Shown here piece after piece: positions 34,949 to 42,886 of a stretch of 64,000 bases of DNA. The notes under the pieces were generated by a model that was not told the origin of the DNA, ran no database searches, and worked only from the letters and a program-made list of their open reading frames with translations. The position numbers and the translations under genes are program-made. Within the stretch, counting starts at the first letter, position 1. The number at the start of each line of letters is the position of its first letter. Source of the DNA: Alphaproteobacteria bacterium (GTDB lineage Bacteria > Pseudomonadota > Alphaproteobacteria > Sphingomonadales > Emcibacteraceae); contig JAGREE010000031.1 of assembly GCA_020446675.1 (NCBI GenBank), positions 1 through 64,000 of the forward strand. The letters are read 5' to 3'.

Positions 34949-36256
34949 ATGTCAAAAAGCTCTGAACTCTATGAACGCGGCCTTAAGGTCATGCCAGGTG
35001 GCTGCAGCCGAAATACAATTTTAAGAAAACCCCATCCGCTTTACGTGGAAAAAGGCGAAGGCTGTTATGTTACGGATGTCGAGGGTATAACCCGCGTTGA
35101 TTTTGCAAATAATATGTGTTCGCTTATTCATGGGCATGCTCATCCGGCGGTGGTGGCTGCGGTCAGTGAGCAACTTGCCAAAGGGACCGCTTTTACCATC
35201 GGTACTGAAGTGGAAATTGATTATGCTGAGCATATTGTCAGCAGAAGCAAATCTTTTGAAAAAATGCGGTTTGTGAATTCTGGAACCGAAGCGGTTATGA
35301 GCTGTATTAAAGCCGCACGGGCATTTACAGGCAAGTCAAAAATTGCCAAGGCGGAAGGTGCTTACCATGGTCTTTATGATTATGCTGAGGTCAGCCAGAC
35401 ATCAAAACCTGAAAATTGGGGCGATGCCGATAAACCAAGTAGCGTTCCTGTGGCATATGGCACACCGAAAGCAGCGCTTGACGATGTGATCATCATTCCT
35501 TTTAACGAACCTGATCGTGCCATAAAAATATTAGAGGAAAATGCCGATGATATTGCGTGTGTTCTGCTGGATGTCATGCCGCACCGGATTGGTCTCATTC
35601 CTGCGAGTGATGAATTTGCCAGAAGCATATATAACTGGACACGCAAAAATAAAAGTCTTCTGGTTTTTGATGAGGTCATTACGTTCCGCTCCAACTATGG
35701 TGGGGCCCAAGAATGGTATGAGGGTGTGTTGCCTGACCTTACCGCCATGGGCAAAATGATCGGCGGCGGTTTTCCTGTTGGTGCACTTGCCGGGCGGGCG
35801 GATGTTATGGATGTTATGGATCCGTTAGCGAGCAAAGTATTGTTCCCGCATTCCGGGACTTTCTCTGCAAATCCAATTACGATGACTGCAGGGCTTGTTT
35901 CCATGAAACTGTTTGACCGGAACGCTGTGCTAAAGCTGAATAATCTTGCTGATTATGCGCGGGATAGCCTTAATGAAGCGATAAAAATTGCTGACGTTCC
36001 TGTTTGCGTGACTGGTGAAGGGTCTATGTTCCGTATACATATGAAGGAAACAGCACCGGTCAGTTATCGTGACGGCTATGTCACACCGGCTGAAGCGGCA
36101 CTGACAAAAACCCTTCTTGATCATTTATTTGATGATGGCATCATGATGATTAATACCTGTACCGGTGTATTATCGACTGTGATGAAGGAAAAAGAAATTG
36201 ACCGTCTTGCTGAAGCTGTGCTTAGTGGTCTGAAGAAAATGAAAAATCAGTTTTAG
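34949..36256 (+). CDS. Class III aminotransferase, beta-amino-acid / GSA-aminomutase-like
   Basis: The product has 435 residues of fold-type I PLP enzymes. RFVNSGTEAVMSCIKAARAFTG is the cofactor phosphate region, LLVFDEVITFR holds Asp241 and AMGKMIGGGFPVGAL holds the PLP Lys269. The closest types are glutamate-1-semialdehyde aminomutase-like proteins, including beta-phenylalanine aminotransferases of almost the same length. A haem-pathway role is unlikely because the gene sits between CoA-transferase and thiolase genes. It is the natural partner of an aminomutase: it would convert the beta-amino acid to the 3-oxoacid used by the CoA-transferase. Substrate inferred. Confidence 0.85.
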   Translation: MSKSSELYERGLKVMPGGCSRNTILRKPHPLYVEKGEGCYVTDVEGITRVDFANNMCSLIHGHAHPAVVAAVSEQLAKGTAFTIGTEVEIDYAEHIVSRSKSFEKMRFVNSGTEAVMSCIKAARAFTGKSKIAKAEGAYHGLYDYAEVSQTSKPENWGDADKPSSVPVAYGTPKAALDDVIIIPFNEPDRAIKILEENADDIACVLLDVMPHRIGLIPASDEFARSIYNWTRKNKSLLVFDEVITFRSNYGGAQEWYEGVLPDLTAMGKMIGGGFPVGALAGRADVMDVMDPLASKVLFPHSGTFSANPITMTAGLVSMKLFDRNAVLKLNNLADYARDSLNEAIKIADVPVCVTGEGSMFRIHMKETAPVSYRDGYVTPAEAALTKTLLDHLFDDGIMMINTCTGVLSTVMKEKEIDRLAEAVLSGLKKMKNQF

Positions 36257-36264
36257 AAGGTTAA

Positions 36265-37467
36265 ATGATGAAGAATGTTTTTATTTGTGATGCGATCAGA
36301 ACTCCGGTCGGTCGTTATGGTGGCGGGTTATCATCTGTTCGTGCTGATGACCTGGCCGCTGCGCCGATTTCGGCACTGATGGACAGAAATAAAAACGTTG
36401 ATTGGGATGCTATAGATGATGTGGTTTATGGCTGTGCCAATCAGGCTGGCGAAGATAACCGCAATGTTGGGCGGATGGCAACGCTTCTGGCTGGGTTATC
36501 CGAGAAGGTCGCGGCAACAACGGTGAACCGACTTTGCGGTTCCGGTCTTAATGCCATTGGAATTGCCGCTAATTCCATAGCCGTTGGTGAAGGTAATTTA
36601 ATGATCGCAGGTGGTGTGGAAAGCATGTCCAGGGCACCTTTTGTCATTGGCAAAGGGGAAGGACCTTATGACCGGGGTCAGCAGATGTATGACACAACAA
36701 TGGGCTGGCGCTTTATCAATAAAAAACTTGAAAAACAATATGGCAGTGATGCGATGCCGCGCACGGCCGAGAACCTGGCCGAAGAACTGAATATCAGTCG
36801 CGAGGATCAGGATCAATTCGCCTTTTGGAGCCAGAGTAAGGCCGCCGCCGCGATAGAGGCAGGATATACGGCAAAAGAGATTGCGGCAGTGTCAGTACCG
36901 CAAAGACGCGGCGATCCAATTATTATTGAAAATGACGAACATCCGCGTCAGACAAATCTGGAAAAAATGGCAGCGCTCAGACCGATTTTTGAAGGGGGCA
37001 CGATAACAGCGGGAAATGCGTCAGGTATTAATGATGGTGCAGGTGCAATATTAATTGCTTCAGAAGTTGCAGCAGCAAAACATGGCCTAAAGCCACGTGC
37101 CAGAATATTGGGAATGGCTGTTGCGGGTGTTCCGCCAAGAACCATGGGGATCGGCCCGGTTCCGGCAAGCCAAAAGCTTCTGGCCCGTATCGGGCTTTCG
37201 CTTGATGACATGGATATTCTGGAGCTTAATGAGGCCTTTGCCGCACAGGTGCTTGCCTGTACCCGGACATTGGGTATTGCAGATAACGATCCGCGAATTA
37301 ACCCGCAGGGTGGTGCCATTGCATTTGGGCACCCATTGGGGATGAGTGGTGTTCGCCTGGTGACAACAGCCCTAAACCAGTTGGAGCGGACAGGCGGCAG
37401 ATACGCACTCTGCACAATGTGTATTGGTGTTGGCCAGGGTATAGCTCTGGTAATTGAACGGGTTTAA
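36265..37467 (+). CDS. pcaF: 3-oxoadipyl-CoA thiolase (PcaF-like)
   Basis: The product has 400 residues. CDAIRTPVGRYGGGLSSVRADDLAA opens the protein. The nucleophile Cys lies in TVNRLCGSGLNAIG, and AIAFGHPLGMSGVR and LCTMCIGVGQG give the other active-site residues. A thiolase sub-family marker is the stretch MSRAPFVIGKGEGPYDRGQQ followed by a DTT.GWRFIN segment, which matches beta-ketoadipyl-CoA thiolases far better than acetoacetyl-CoA thiolases. It cleaves 3-oxoadipyl-CoA to succinyl-CoA and acetyl-CoA. It is the last gene of the operon, 8 bp after the aminotransferase. Confidence 0.92.
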   Translation: MMKNVFICDAIRTPVGRYGGGLSSVRADDLAAAPISALMDRNKNVDWDAIDDVVYGCANQAGEDNRNVGRMATLLAGLSEKVAATTVNRLCGSGLNAIGIAANSIAVGEGNLMIAGGVESMSRAPFVIGKGEGPYDRGQQMYDTTMGWRFINKKLEKQYGSDAMPRTAENLAEELNISREDQDQFAFWSQSKAAAAIEAGYTAKEIAAVSVPQRRGDPIIIENDEHPRQTNLEKMAALRPIFEGGTITAGNASGINDGAGAILIASEVAAAKHGLKPRARILGMAVAGVPPRTMGIGPVPASQKLLARIGLSLDDMDILELNEAFAAQVLACTRTLGIADNDPRINPQGGAIAFGHPLGMSGVRLVTTALNQLERTGGRYALCTMCIGVGQGIALVIERV

Positions 37468-37479
37468 AGCAAGGCTAAC

Positions 37480-37923
37480 TTACTGAACCAGAAATGATTT
37501 TGATGACCCGGTAAGCGTAAAGTCAAAATGCGGTATCAATGGCAATGACATTTTATAATCATAATCAATCGTAATATTGACGGTGCTGGTATTATCCGCA
37601 TTGGTAACCACTTCAACATCGAAATTTGAAATATTTGTATCATTTACCAGGATGAAACTATTTCTTGAAACGTCTTCAATATCACTTTTGATAGCGTTTA
37701 TATAGTCAGGGTCCAGATTATCATGATCAAAATTGACCATAGCAAACCTTGTTCCCTGTTCTGCTGAATAACTCAGGATACCCTGGGTGAACAGAACGCG
37801 GCTGAATTCAAACATGCCAAATAATAAAAGCAATAATACCGGTGCCGTAATAGCGAATTCAATGATCGTAGAGCCTTTATTGTCATTTTTTAACTTTAGA
37901 AATTCTGCAAATTTCATGTTCAC
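37480..37923 (-). CDS. TadE-like pseudopilin (copy 1)
   Basis: The product has 147 residues. NDNKGSTIIEFAITAPVLLLLLFGMFEFSRVLF (about 14-46) is the TadE/TadF-type N-terminal segment: short charged leader, conserved Glu at +5 and a hydrophobic helix. A small extracytoplasmic domain follows with several beta strands. TadE-like proteins are processed minor pseudopilins of the Flp/Tad pilus machine. It is third in a TadG-TadE-TadE run, with 10 bp to the upstream gene. No tadA, tadB, tadC or flp gene is seen in the window, so the machine must be elsewhere. Confidence 0.85.
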   Translation of the reverse strand: MNMKFAEFLKLKNDNKGSTIIEFAITAPVLLLLLFGMFEFSRVLFTQGILSYSAEQGTRFAMVNFDHDNLDPDYINAIKSDIEDVSRNSFILVNDTNISNFDVEVVTNADNTSTVNITIDYDYKMSLPLIPHFDFTLTGSSKSFLVQ

Positions 37924-37933
37924 ATTCTTTTCA

Positions 37934-38398
37934 TTAATTTAACTGTATTGTCTGGCTCTCTTTGAGCGGGAAATCAGAAAATAACCAGTTATAGTTAAAA
38001 TATGGTGTCGTATAATTCTCACTGACGGTAACATTTACAAATGCAGATACATTTTCATCAGCACAAACATTCGTGCAAAGCTGTTTCGCGCCATCACAAA
38101 GACAATATAATTCAACATCAATATCAGTGGATGCATTGCCTGAATCGCCGATTGATTGTGTTACTGCGTTGGTTATCGCTGTCAGGTCACCTTCTAATGG
38201 TTTTCGAACCATAGCATATTGGATTCCGGCTTTGGCGGCATTGGATAATTCCATTTTACGAACGAATGCTGATCCAAGATCAAGTGAGCCTACCATTATC
38301 AATAATAAAATTGGCAGAATTAATGCCATTTCAACCAAGGAGGCTCCTTGTTCGTCTGACAGCAACATTGTTTTTAATTTTTTCATACTCATCATCAT
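37934..38398 (-). CDS. TadE-like pseudopilin (copy 2)
   Basis: The product has 154 residues. DEQGASLVEMALILPILLLIMVGSLDLGSAFV is the TadE N-terminal helix with the conserved Glu. The exported part has a cluster of Cys residues (ELYCLCDGAKQLCTNVCADE), which suggests disulfide bonds in the periplasm. It overlaps the TadG-like gene by 4 bp and precedes copy 1 by 10 bp. A minor-pilin or scaffold role is inferred from the family. Confidence 0.85.
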   Translation of the reverse strand: MMMSMKKLKTMLLSDEQGASLVEMALILPILLLIMVGSLDLGSAFVRKMELSNAAKAGIQYAMVRKPLEGDLTAITNAVTQSIGDSGNASTDIDVELYCLCDGAKQLCTNVCADENVSAFVNVTVSENYTTPYFNYNWLFSDFPLKESQTIQLN

Positions 38399-39687
38399 TC
38401 CACCAATGTCACAAGTGTTCGTGAAATCTTTTTAATGCCGTATATGTCACATGTTGACTGATCGTTATAAAGTTCGGCATTCCCGTTAAACGTAACCTTT
38501 TTACCAATAATCTGCAGGCAGGTTGCTACACCGGTTGACCCACCAGAATAATTAATTTCCTGGGACGGAAAATAAACAGCGCCGTTGATGATCGTATTTG
38601 CCGTACCAAGCAAGTCATTATTACCGGTTGGGTCGGCATTTCGGTCCTGATAAATGGTAACCCCAGAATATTCACCGGATGTCGGAGGGGAAAGATCAAT
38701 ATAGGCATCACCGTTTATTTTCATGGTGGCTACGTTTTCAGGGCTATCGCCGGTGAGAATTATGGTTACCCCATCCCCTGTTACGGTAGCGCCAGCATTT
38801 ATTCTAAGCTCGCCCCCATCCATAATATAGACGCCAGGATCAAGAGTAACATTGGACTGAGAGCCAAAATCTATTCCACCGCAATAACGACCAGGCGTTG
38901 GCGCTGGATCGGTATCTTTAAGAAGCTTGAGGTTTGTATCTGTACAGGTGGCTGGATCACTTGGAACCGTAATATTTTCATAAGGATCAGGGGATCTTTG
39001 TGAAAATGGCTGAATCGGGTTTGGCACATTAAGCGTTGCGCTGCCGCCGGTGTAAATATCACCATAAGCCTGTGCAGACGGGTTTGCCGTCAACGTGGCG
39101 TGTCCATTCAGATAAATGGATTCCGAACTGCTTGAATTGGACGCAACACCACAATTAATATCAACAATTGATGAGCCAGTAAATTCCAGGGCCTTGTCAA
39201 TTTTATGGTCAAGGGCCAATATGCAGTGCTCACCCACTGCCAGAATGCCGGCGGTGGCAATTGTTTTAATGGTGCCGTCGGCTCTTCCCAAAATTCGGGT
39301 AAAAGTTCCTGATGCCGGTGTGGTCGATGTGACCATAACAAAATTCGCCTGCCCGGCATAATCGCCGGATGTCGGGGGGCTTTCAATGAGCATTGTATTG
39401 CTACCGCCAACTGTAAAGCTGTTTACTTGAGCATCCGCATATGCGGCCAATTCAACCTCGGTTGCTTCATTTCCCTTGGATATTGAATAGGCGGCGGCAA
39501 GTGCCGAAGAATCGGTTACATTCTGCAGCATACGTTTTTCCATATACCAGCCGGTAGCATCAAACGCCAGTCCGGCAAAACCGGCAATAACCGGCATCAT
39601 TAGCGCAACAAATACAAGTGTACCCCCATTTTCCGAATTTCTTATATTCTTTAGATGTTGCGAAAAAACCATTAATTTAGTCCACAT
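38395..39687 (-). CDS. TadG-like pilus-assembly protein
   Basis: The product has 430 residues. SENGGTLVFVALMMPVIAGFAGLAFDATGWYMEKRMLQN (about 18-56) is the TadG/RcpC-associated N-terminal region with one membrane helix and the DSSALAAAY motif just after. The large exported part is rich in Gly/Asn/Thr beta repeats (VTGDGVTIILTG, GDAYIDLSPP) that look like a beta-solenoid. Four Cys residues are scattered there. It heads the three-gene minus-strand run. A role in surface attachment or pilus assembly is expected from the family; the von Willebrand domain seen in longer TadG proteins is not evident. Confidence 0.8.
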   Translation of the reverse strand: MWTKLMVFSQHLKNIRNSENGGTLVFVALMMPVIAGFAGLAFDATGWYMEKRMLQNVTDSSALAAAYSISKGNEATEVELAAYADAQVNSFTVGGSNTMLIESPPTSGDYAGQANFVMVTSTTPASGTFTRILGRADGTIKTIATAGILAVGEHCILALDHKIDKALEFTGSSIVDINCGVASNSSSSESIYLNGHATLTANPSAQAYGDIYTGGSATLNVPNPIQPFSQRSPDPYENITVPSDPATCTDTNLKLLKDTDPAPTPGRYCGGIDFGSQSNVTLDPGVYIMDGGELRINAGATVTGDGVTIILTGDSPENVATMKINGDAYIDLSPPTSGEYSGVTIYQDRNADPTGNNDLLGTANTIINGAVYFPSQEINYSGGSTGVATCLQIIGKKVTFNGNAELYNDQSTCDIYGIKKISRTLVTLVE

Positions 39688-40028
39688 ATGGCTTCATACT
39701 TTCATCTAGTTAATAAAATAAGATCAAGATTACACACAAACCATCAAAAAATAATTAAGGATAGATAAATTTATCAATAATTTGATTTAATTGGGTTTCT
39801 TGGAAAAACGGGAGAATACATAGCATTGGAGTGGGTGTTTAATTTGTTAAATAAGCATGATCAATAAGCAGAATCTGCGTAATGATAATATATAAAGCTA
39901 AACCGAATTTCATGTTGAATATTCCCTAATATGCATTTCTCAAATGGCATTCATGAAAATATTTCGCTTTAATTTGTGTCCGACAAATTCGACAATTCTT
40001 TCATCAATCATTTTTTGAAGGAACTGTT
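39688..40028. other. Intergenic region, divergent promoters (no gene)
   Basis: This 341-bp AT-rich stretch separates the TadG-like gene and the small secreted-protein gene. I find no convincing coding frame or RNA gene. It must hold both divergent promoters. An inverted repeat at 39971-39989 is listed separately. Confidence 0.5.
39971..39989. promoter_or_regulatory. Inverted repeat AATTTGT-5-ACAAATT
   Basis: Perfect 7-bp arms with a GTCCG spacer lie 39 bp upstream of the secreted-protein ATG. It is a possible operator; the binding protein is unknown. Confidence 0.35.
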
Positions 40029-40316
40029 ATGAAAATAATAAAAAAAGCATTTTTGGTGCTGGCGATATTGTCAGGCTTTTCAAATGTCACCTTGTATGCT
40101 GCCGATCTCGTCAATAGTGATAATGTAAGTTACACAATATTTGTCGATACTGATGATGGGTCAAAAACTATAACCATAGCGCCCAATGAAACCATTTCAG
40201 AAATATGCAGCGATTGTTATCTTGAAATTGATGGAAATCCAAAAGGCGTAACCATTGAAAATGAACCGATCGTTACCATTAAGGACGGTAAACTTAGTGT
40301 TGCTTCAAATGAGTAA
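40029..40316 (+). CDS. Small secreted protein of unknown function
   Basis: The product has 95 residues. KKAFLVLAILSGFSNVTLYAAD is a clear signal peptide with cleavage after about residue 25. The mature part, about 70 residues, has a CSDC pair and a beta-rich pattern (YTIFVDTDDGSKTITIAPNE, then GVTIENEPIVTIKDGKL). I do not recognise the family. The ATG follows AAGGA at good spacing. It stands alone, divergent from the TadG-like operon, and ends before a hairpin. A periplasmic redox or binding role cannot be told from sequence. Confidence 0.75.
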   Translation: MKIIKKAFLVLAILSGFSNVTLYAADLVNSDNVSYTIFVDTDDGSKTITIAPNETISEICSDCYLEIDGNPKGVTIENEPIVTIKDGKLSVASNE

Positions 40317-40343
40317 CGAATAGAAAAACAAAATTTGGCTTGC

Positions 40344-40374
40344 TCCTGCTTACCTGGAAATTAGGTACGCAGGA
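40344..40374. terminator. Hairpin between convergent genes
   Basis: TCCTGCTTACCT (40344-40355) pairs with AGGTACGCAGGA (40363-40374) with one mismatch and a 7-nt loop. It lies between the ends of the secreted-protein and DUF465 genes. No clear U-run follows, so termination is likely but not certain. Confidence 0.5.
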
Positions 40375-40412
40375 GTAAGCAATCGTTCAATCTGCAATTC
40401 TGCAAAAAATAA

Positions 40413-40652
40413 TTAGCTTTGTTTCAGCAGACTGTAAATTTCATCTTTAAGCATCATTCTTTTTTTACGAAGATCTTCTTCTGTGAATTGAGACACGTGT
40501 TCTTCACCAATTTCAAGGCGGTGTATTTCTCTGTTGATTTGATGATATTCAGCTTCCAGTTTGGCAAAATGGGCATTATTCCCTTTTAGCTCATGTATTT
40601 TATCTTTATATTCTGGAAAATCGTCTCTTAATTCATGTGGTGTGTGGCTCAT
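40413..40652 (-). CDS. DUF465 (YdcH-like) small protein
   Basis: The product has 79 residues from the ATG at 40652, which is preceded by GGAGATATT; an in-frame ATG 15 bases upstream lacks such spacing. SHTPHELRDDFPEYKDKIHELKGNNAHFAKLEAEYHQINREIHRLE is the DUF465 signature, an all-helical, highly charged coiled coil. The family is common in alphaproteobacteria and uncharacterised. It is monocistronic and converges on the small secreted-protein gene. Confidence 0.9.
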   Translation of the reverse strand: MSHTPHELRDDFPEYKDKIHELKGNNAHFAKLEAEYHQINREIHRLEIGEEHVSQFTEEDLRKKRMMLKDEIYSLLKQS

Positions 40653-40825
40653 AATATCTCCATTCATTTAATGTATGATTACAATATTAGATTTCGGCCA
40701 TTAACGGTTTGACTTTAATCAATAAAATGAATTTGTTTAATTTCTGAGTGGAAATTAAGACATCAAGCGTATCTATTGTTGTCTACCCCATAATTTTATA
40801 GGCGGCTGGAAGGGAGCTTGCAAGA

Positions 40826-40858
40826 TCCGACAGTCTGTAAGGTTTTATGACTGCCGGA
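40826..40858 (-). terminator. Hairpin downstream of the glp operon
   Basis: TCCGACAGTC (40826-40835) and GACTGCCGGA (40849-40858) form a 10-bp stem with one mismatch and a 13-nt loop, 29 bp beyond the glpV stop. On the minus strand no U-run follows, so a Rho-independent role is uncertain. Confidence 0.4.
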
Positions 40859-40887
40859 TACTTTCTTTTCCACCAAATTCTAAAGTC

Positions 40888-42579
40888 TTATTGCCATGAT
40901 TTAATCAGTTCATCATAGCCGATAGTCACCGGTTTTGGCTTTTCATTGGCAATTTTTGCTTTTGGGGCACCGGGCTGCGATAGCCAGTAATCGGCCCCTT
41001 TTTCATCATTCAATTTGGGTCCATATTGCCCTTGTACACCTGCCCGTTCCAGCCGGCTTAATAATCTTTCCTGCGCCATACATAAGGCGTCAAGTGCTTC
41101 CTGCGCTGTTTTTTCACCACTGGCAGCATCACCGATATTTTGCCACCAAAGCTGGGCCAGTTTTGGATAATCCGGGATATTGGTGCCGGTCGGTGACCAG
41201 CGCACCCTTGCAGGGGAACGGTAAAATTCAACAAGTCCGCCAAGCTTTGGTGCCCGTTCGGTAAAAGACTGGTGTTGCACCGTACTTTCACGGATAAAGG
41301 TCAGCCCAACATGTGATTTCTTTACATCAACGGTTTTTGAGGTAACAAACTGGGCATAAAGCCAGGCTGCTTTTGCCCGATTATCCGGTGTTGATTTCAT
41401 GAGTGTCCATGAACCCGCATCCTGATAGCCGATCTTTGTTCCTTCTGACCAGTAAGCACCGTGTGGCGATGGGGCCATTCGCCATTTTGGGGTACCATCA
41501 GTGTTGACCACGGGGATATTATCCTTGACCATGTCAGGGGTAAACGTTGTGTACCAGAATATCTGCTGGGCGATGTCGCCTTGCGCGGGGACGGGTCCCG
41601 CTTCGGAAAAGACCATGCCTGCGGCGGCAGGAGGGGCATATTTTTTAAGCCAGTCAATATATTTTTGCAGGGCATAAACGGCAGCCGGGCTGTTGGTTGC
41701 GCCGCCCCGCGCCATGCAGGAGCCGACAGGCTGTGAATTTTCATTGACGCGAATGCCCCATTCATCAACCGGCAGTCCGTTTGGTTCCCCTTTATCACCC
41801 ATACCCGCCATGGACATCCAGGCATCGGTAAAGCGCCAGCCGAGGGATGGGTCCTTTTTGCCATAGTCCATATGGCCGTAAACTTTTTTACCGTCTATTT
41901 CACGGCCGGTGAAAAATTCCGCTATATCTTCATATGCGGACCAGTTGACGGGAACACCAAGTTCATAGCCGTATTTTGCCTTAAAATCAGCCATGATTTT
42001 AGGATCTGTGAACCAGTCATATCGAAACCAGTAAAGATTGGCAAACTGCTGGTCAGGAAGTTGATAAAGTTTGCCGTCCGGCCCGGTGGTGAATGAGGTG
42101 CCAATAAAATCAGCCAGGTCAAGCCCTGGATTGGTGACATCCTTGCCGATGCCAGCCATAAAGTCGGTTAGGTTTCTTGCCTGCTGATAGCGCCAATGGG
42201 TTCCGATCAGATCGCTGTCATTAATATAGGCATCATATATATTTTCCCCTGATTGCATCTGGGTTTGCAGTTTCTCGACCACATCCCCTTCTCCGATCAG
42301 GTCATGGGTGACTTTAATTCCGGTCAGCTCGGTAAAAGCCTGGGCCAGAACCTTGCTTTCATATTCATGGGTGGCGATTGTTTCTGAAACAACTTTTATT
42401 TCCAAGCCTTTATAAGGCTCTGCTGCTTTGATAAACCAGTTGACTTCTTGTTTTTGCTGTTCTTTTGACAAACTGGATGGCTGAAATTCCTCAATCCATT
42501 TATTAACAGTCACCTCATCAGCAAAGGCATTTGTACTGATCCCCAAAATCAATAGCGCCAGTTTAAAGCTTTGTTTCAT
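40888..42579 (-). CDS. glpV: Glycerol-type ABC transporter substrate-binding protein (GlpV-like)
   Basis: The product has 563 residues from the ATG at 42579 (GGGAGA upstream), with signal peptide KQSFKLALLILGISTNAFAD. The extended upstream frame overlaps glpU and was rejected. It is a large extracellular-solute-binding family 1 protein (EVKVVSETIATHEYESKVLAQAFTELTG-type start, YINDSDLIGTHWRYQQ, YQLPDQQFANLYWFRYDWF). Size and gene order glpS-T-P-Q-U-V match the Rhizobium glycerol importer, where GlpV is the periplasmic binding protein. Another polyol cannot be excluded, because no glycerol kinase or GlpD gene is in the window. Confidence 0.88.
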   Translation of the reverse strand: MKQSFKLALLILGISTNAFADEVTVNKWIEEFQPSSLSKEQQKQEVNWFIKAAEPYKGLEIKVVSETIATHEYESKVLAQAFTELTGIKVTHDLIGEGDVVEKLQTQMQSGENIYDAYINDSDLIGTHWRYQQARNLTDFMAGIGKDVTNPGLDLADFIGTSFTTGPDGKLYQLPDQQFANLYWFRYDWFTDPKIMADFKAKYGYELGVPVNWSAYEDIAEFFTGREIDGKKVYGHMDYGKKDPSLGWRFTDAWMSMAGMGDKGEPNGLPVDEWGIRVNENSQPVGSCMARGGATNSPAAVYALQKYIDWLKKYAPPAAAGMVFSEAGPVPAQGDIAQQIFWYTTFTPDMVKDNIPVVNTDGTPKWRMAPSPHGAYWSEGTKIGYQDAGSWTLMKSTPDNRAKAAWLYAQFVTSKTVDVKKSHVGLTFIRESTVQHQSFTERAPKLGGLVEFYRSPARVRWSPTGTNIPDYPKLAQLWWQNIGDAASGEKTAQEALDALCMAQERLLSRLERAGVQGQYGPKLNDEKGADYWLSQPGAPKAKIANEKPKPVTIGYDELIKSWQ

Positions 42580-42592
42580 TATAGTCTCCCTC

Positions 42593-42871
42593 TTAAACCC
42601 ATTTAAATACCATTCCACCAAAAATGATACAAACCAAAAGCCCGCCCCAGATGGGTGAGCCAAAGGCTGCCAGCCAACCAAGACATATAAAGGCCGATCC
42701 AAGCAGGCTGATGAATAATCTGTCACCCGGTGTTGTTTCCAATCCAAGTATTCCCCGTCTTGGTGCCTGCGGTGCTTTTATGGCCCATATGATCATAACT
42801 AGAAGGGCGCATGCAATAGAAATAAAAAATATTGCTGTGGGCAGTGTCCAGGCCATCCATGATAAATCCAT
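42593..42871 (-). CDS. glpU: DUF2160 membrane protein (GlpU-like)
   Basis: The product has 92 residues with about three hydrophobic helices: LSWMAWTLPTAIFFISIACALLVMIIW, then FISLLGSAFICLGWLAAFG and GLLVCIIFGGMVF. DUF2160 proteins occur only beside GlpSTPQV-type transporters and are called GlpU. It sits in the expected place between glpQ (15 bp) and glpV (13 bp). The exact function within the transporter is not known. Confidence 0.88.
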   Translation of the reverse strand: MDLSWMAWTLPTAIFFISIACALLVMIIWAIKAPQAPRRGILGLETTPGDRLFISLLGSAFICLGWLAAFGSPIWGGLLVCIIFGGMVFKWV

Positions 42872-42886
42872 TTGCCGCTCCCCTTT

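Noticed and set aside
34949-36256. Glutamate-1-semialdehyde aminomutase (HemL) for haem synthesis
   Set aside because: Alphaproteobacteria normally make aminolevulinate from glycine and succinyl-CoA, and the gene is in an operon with CoA-transferase and thiolase genes.
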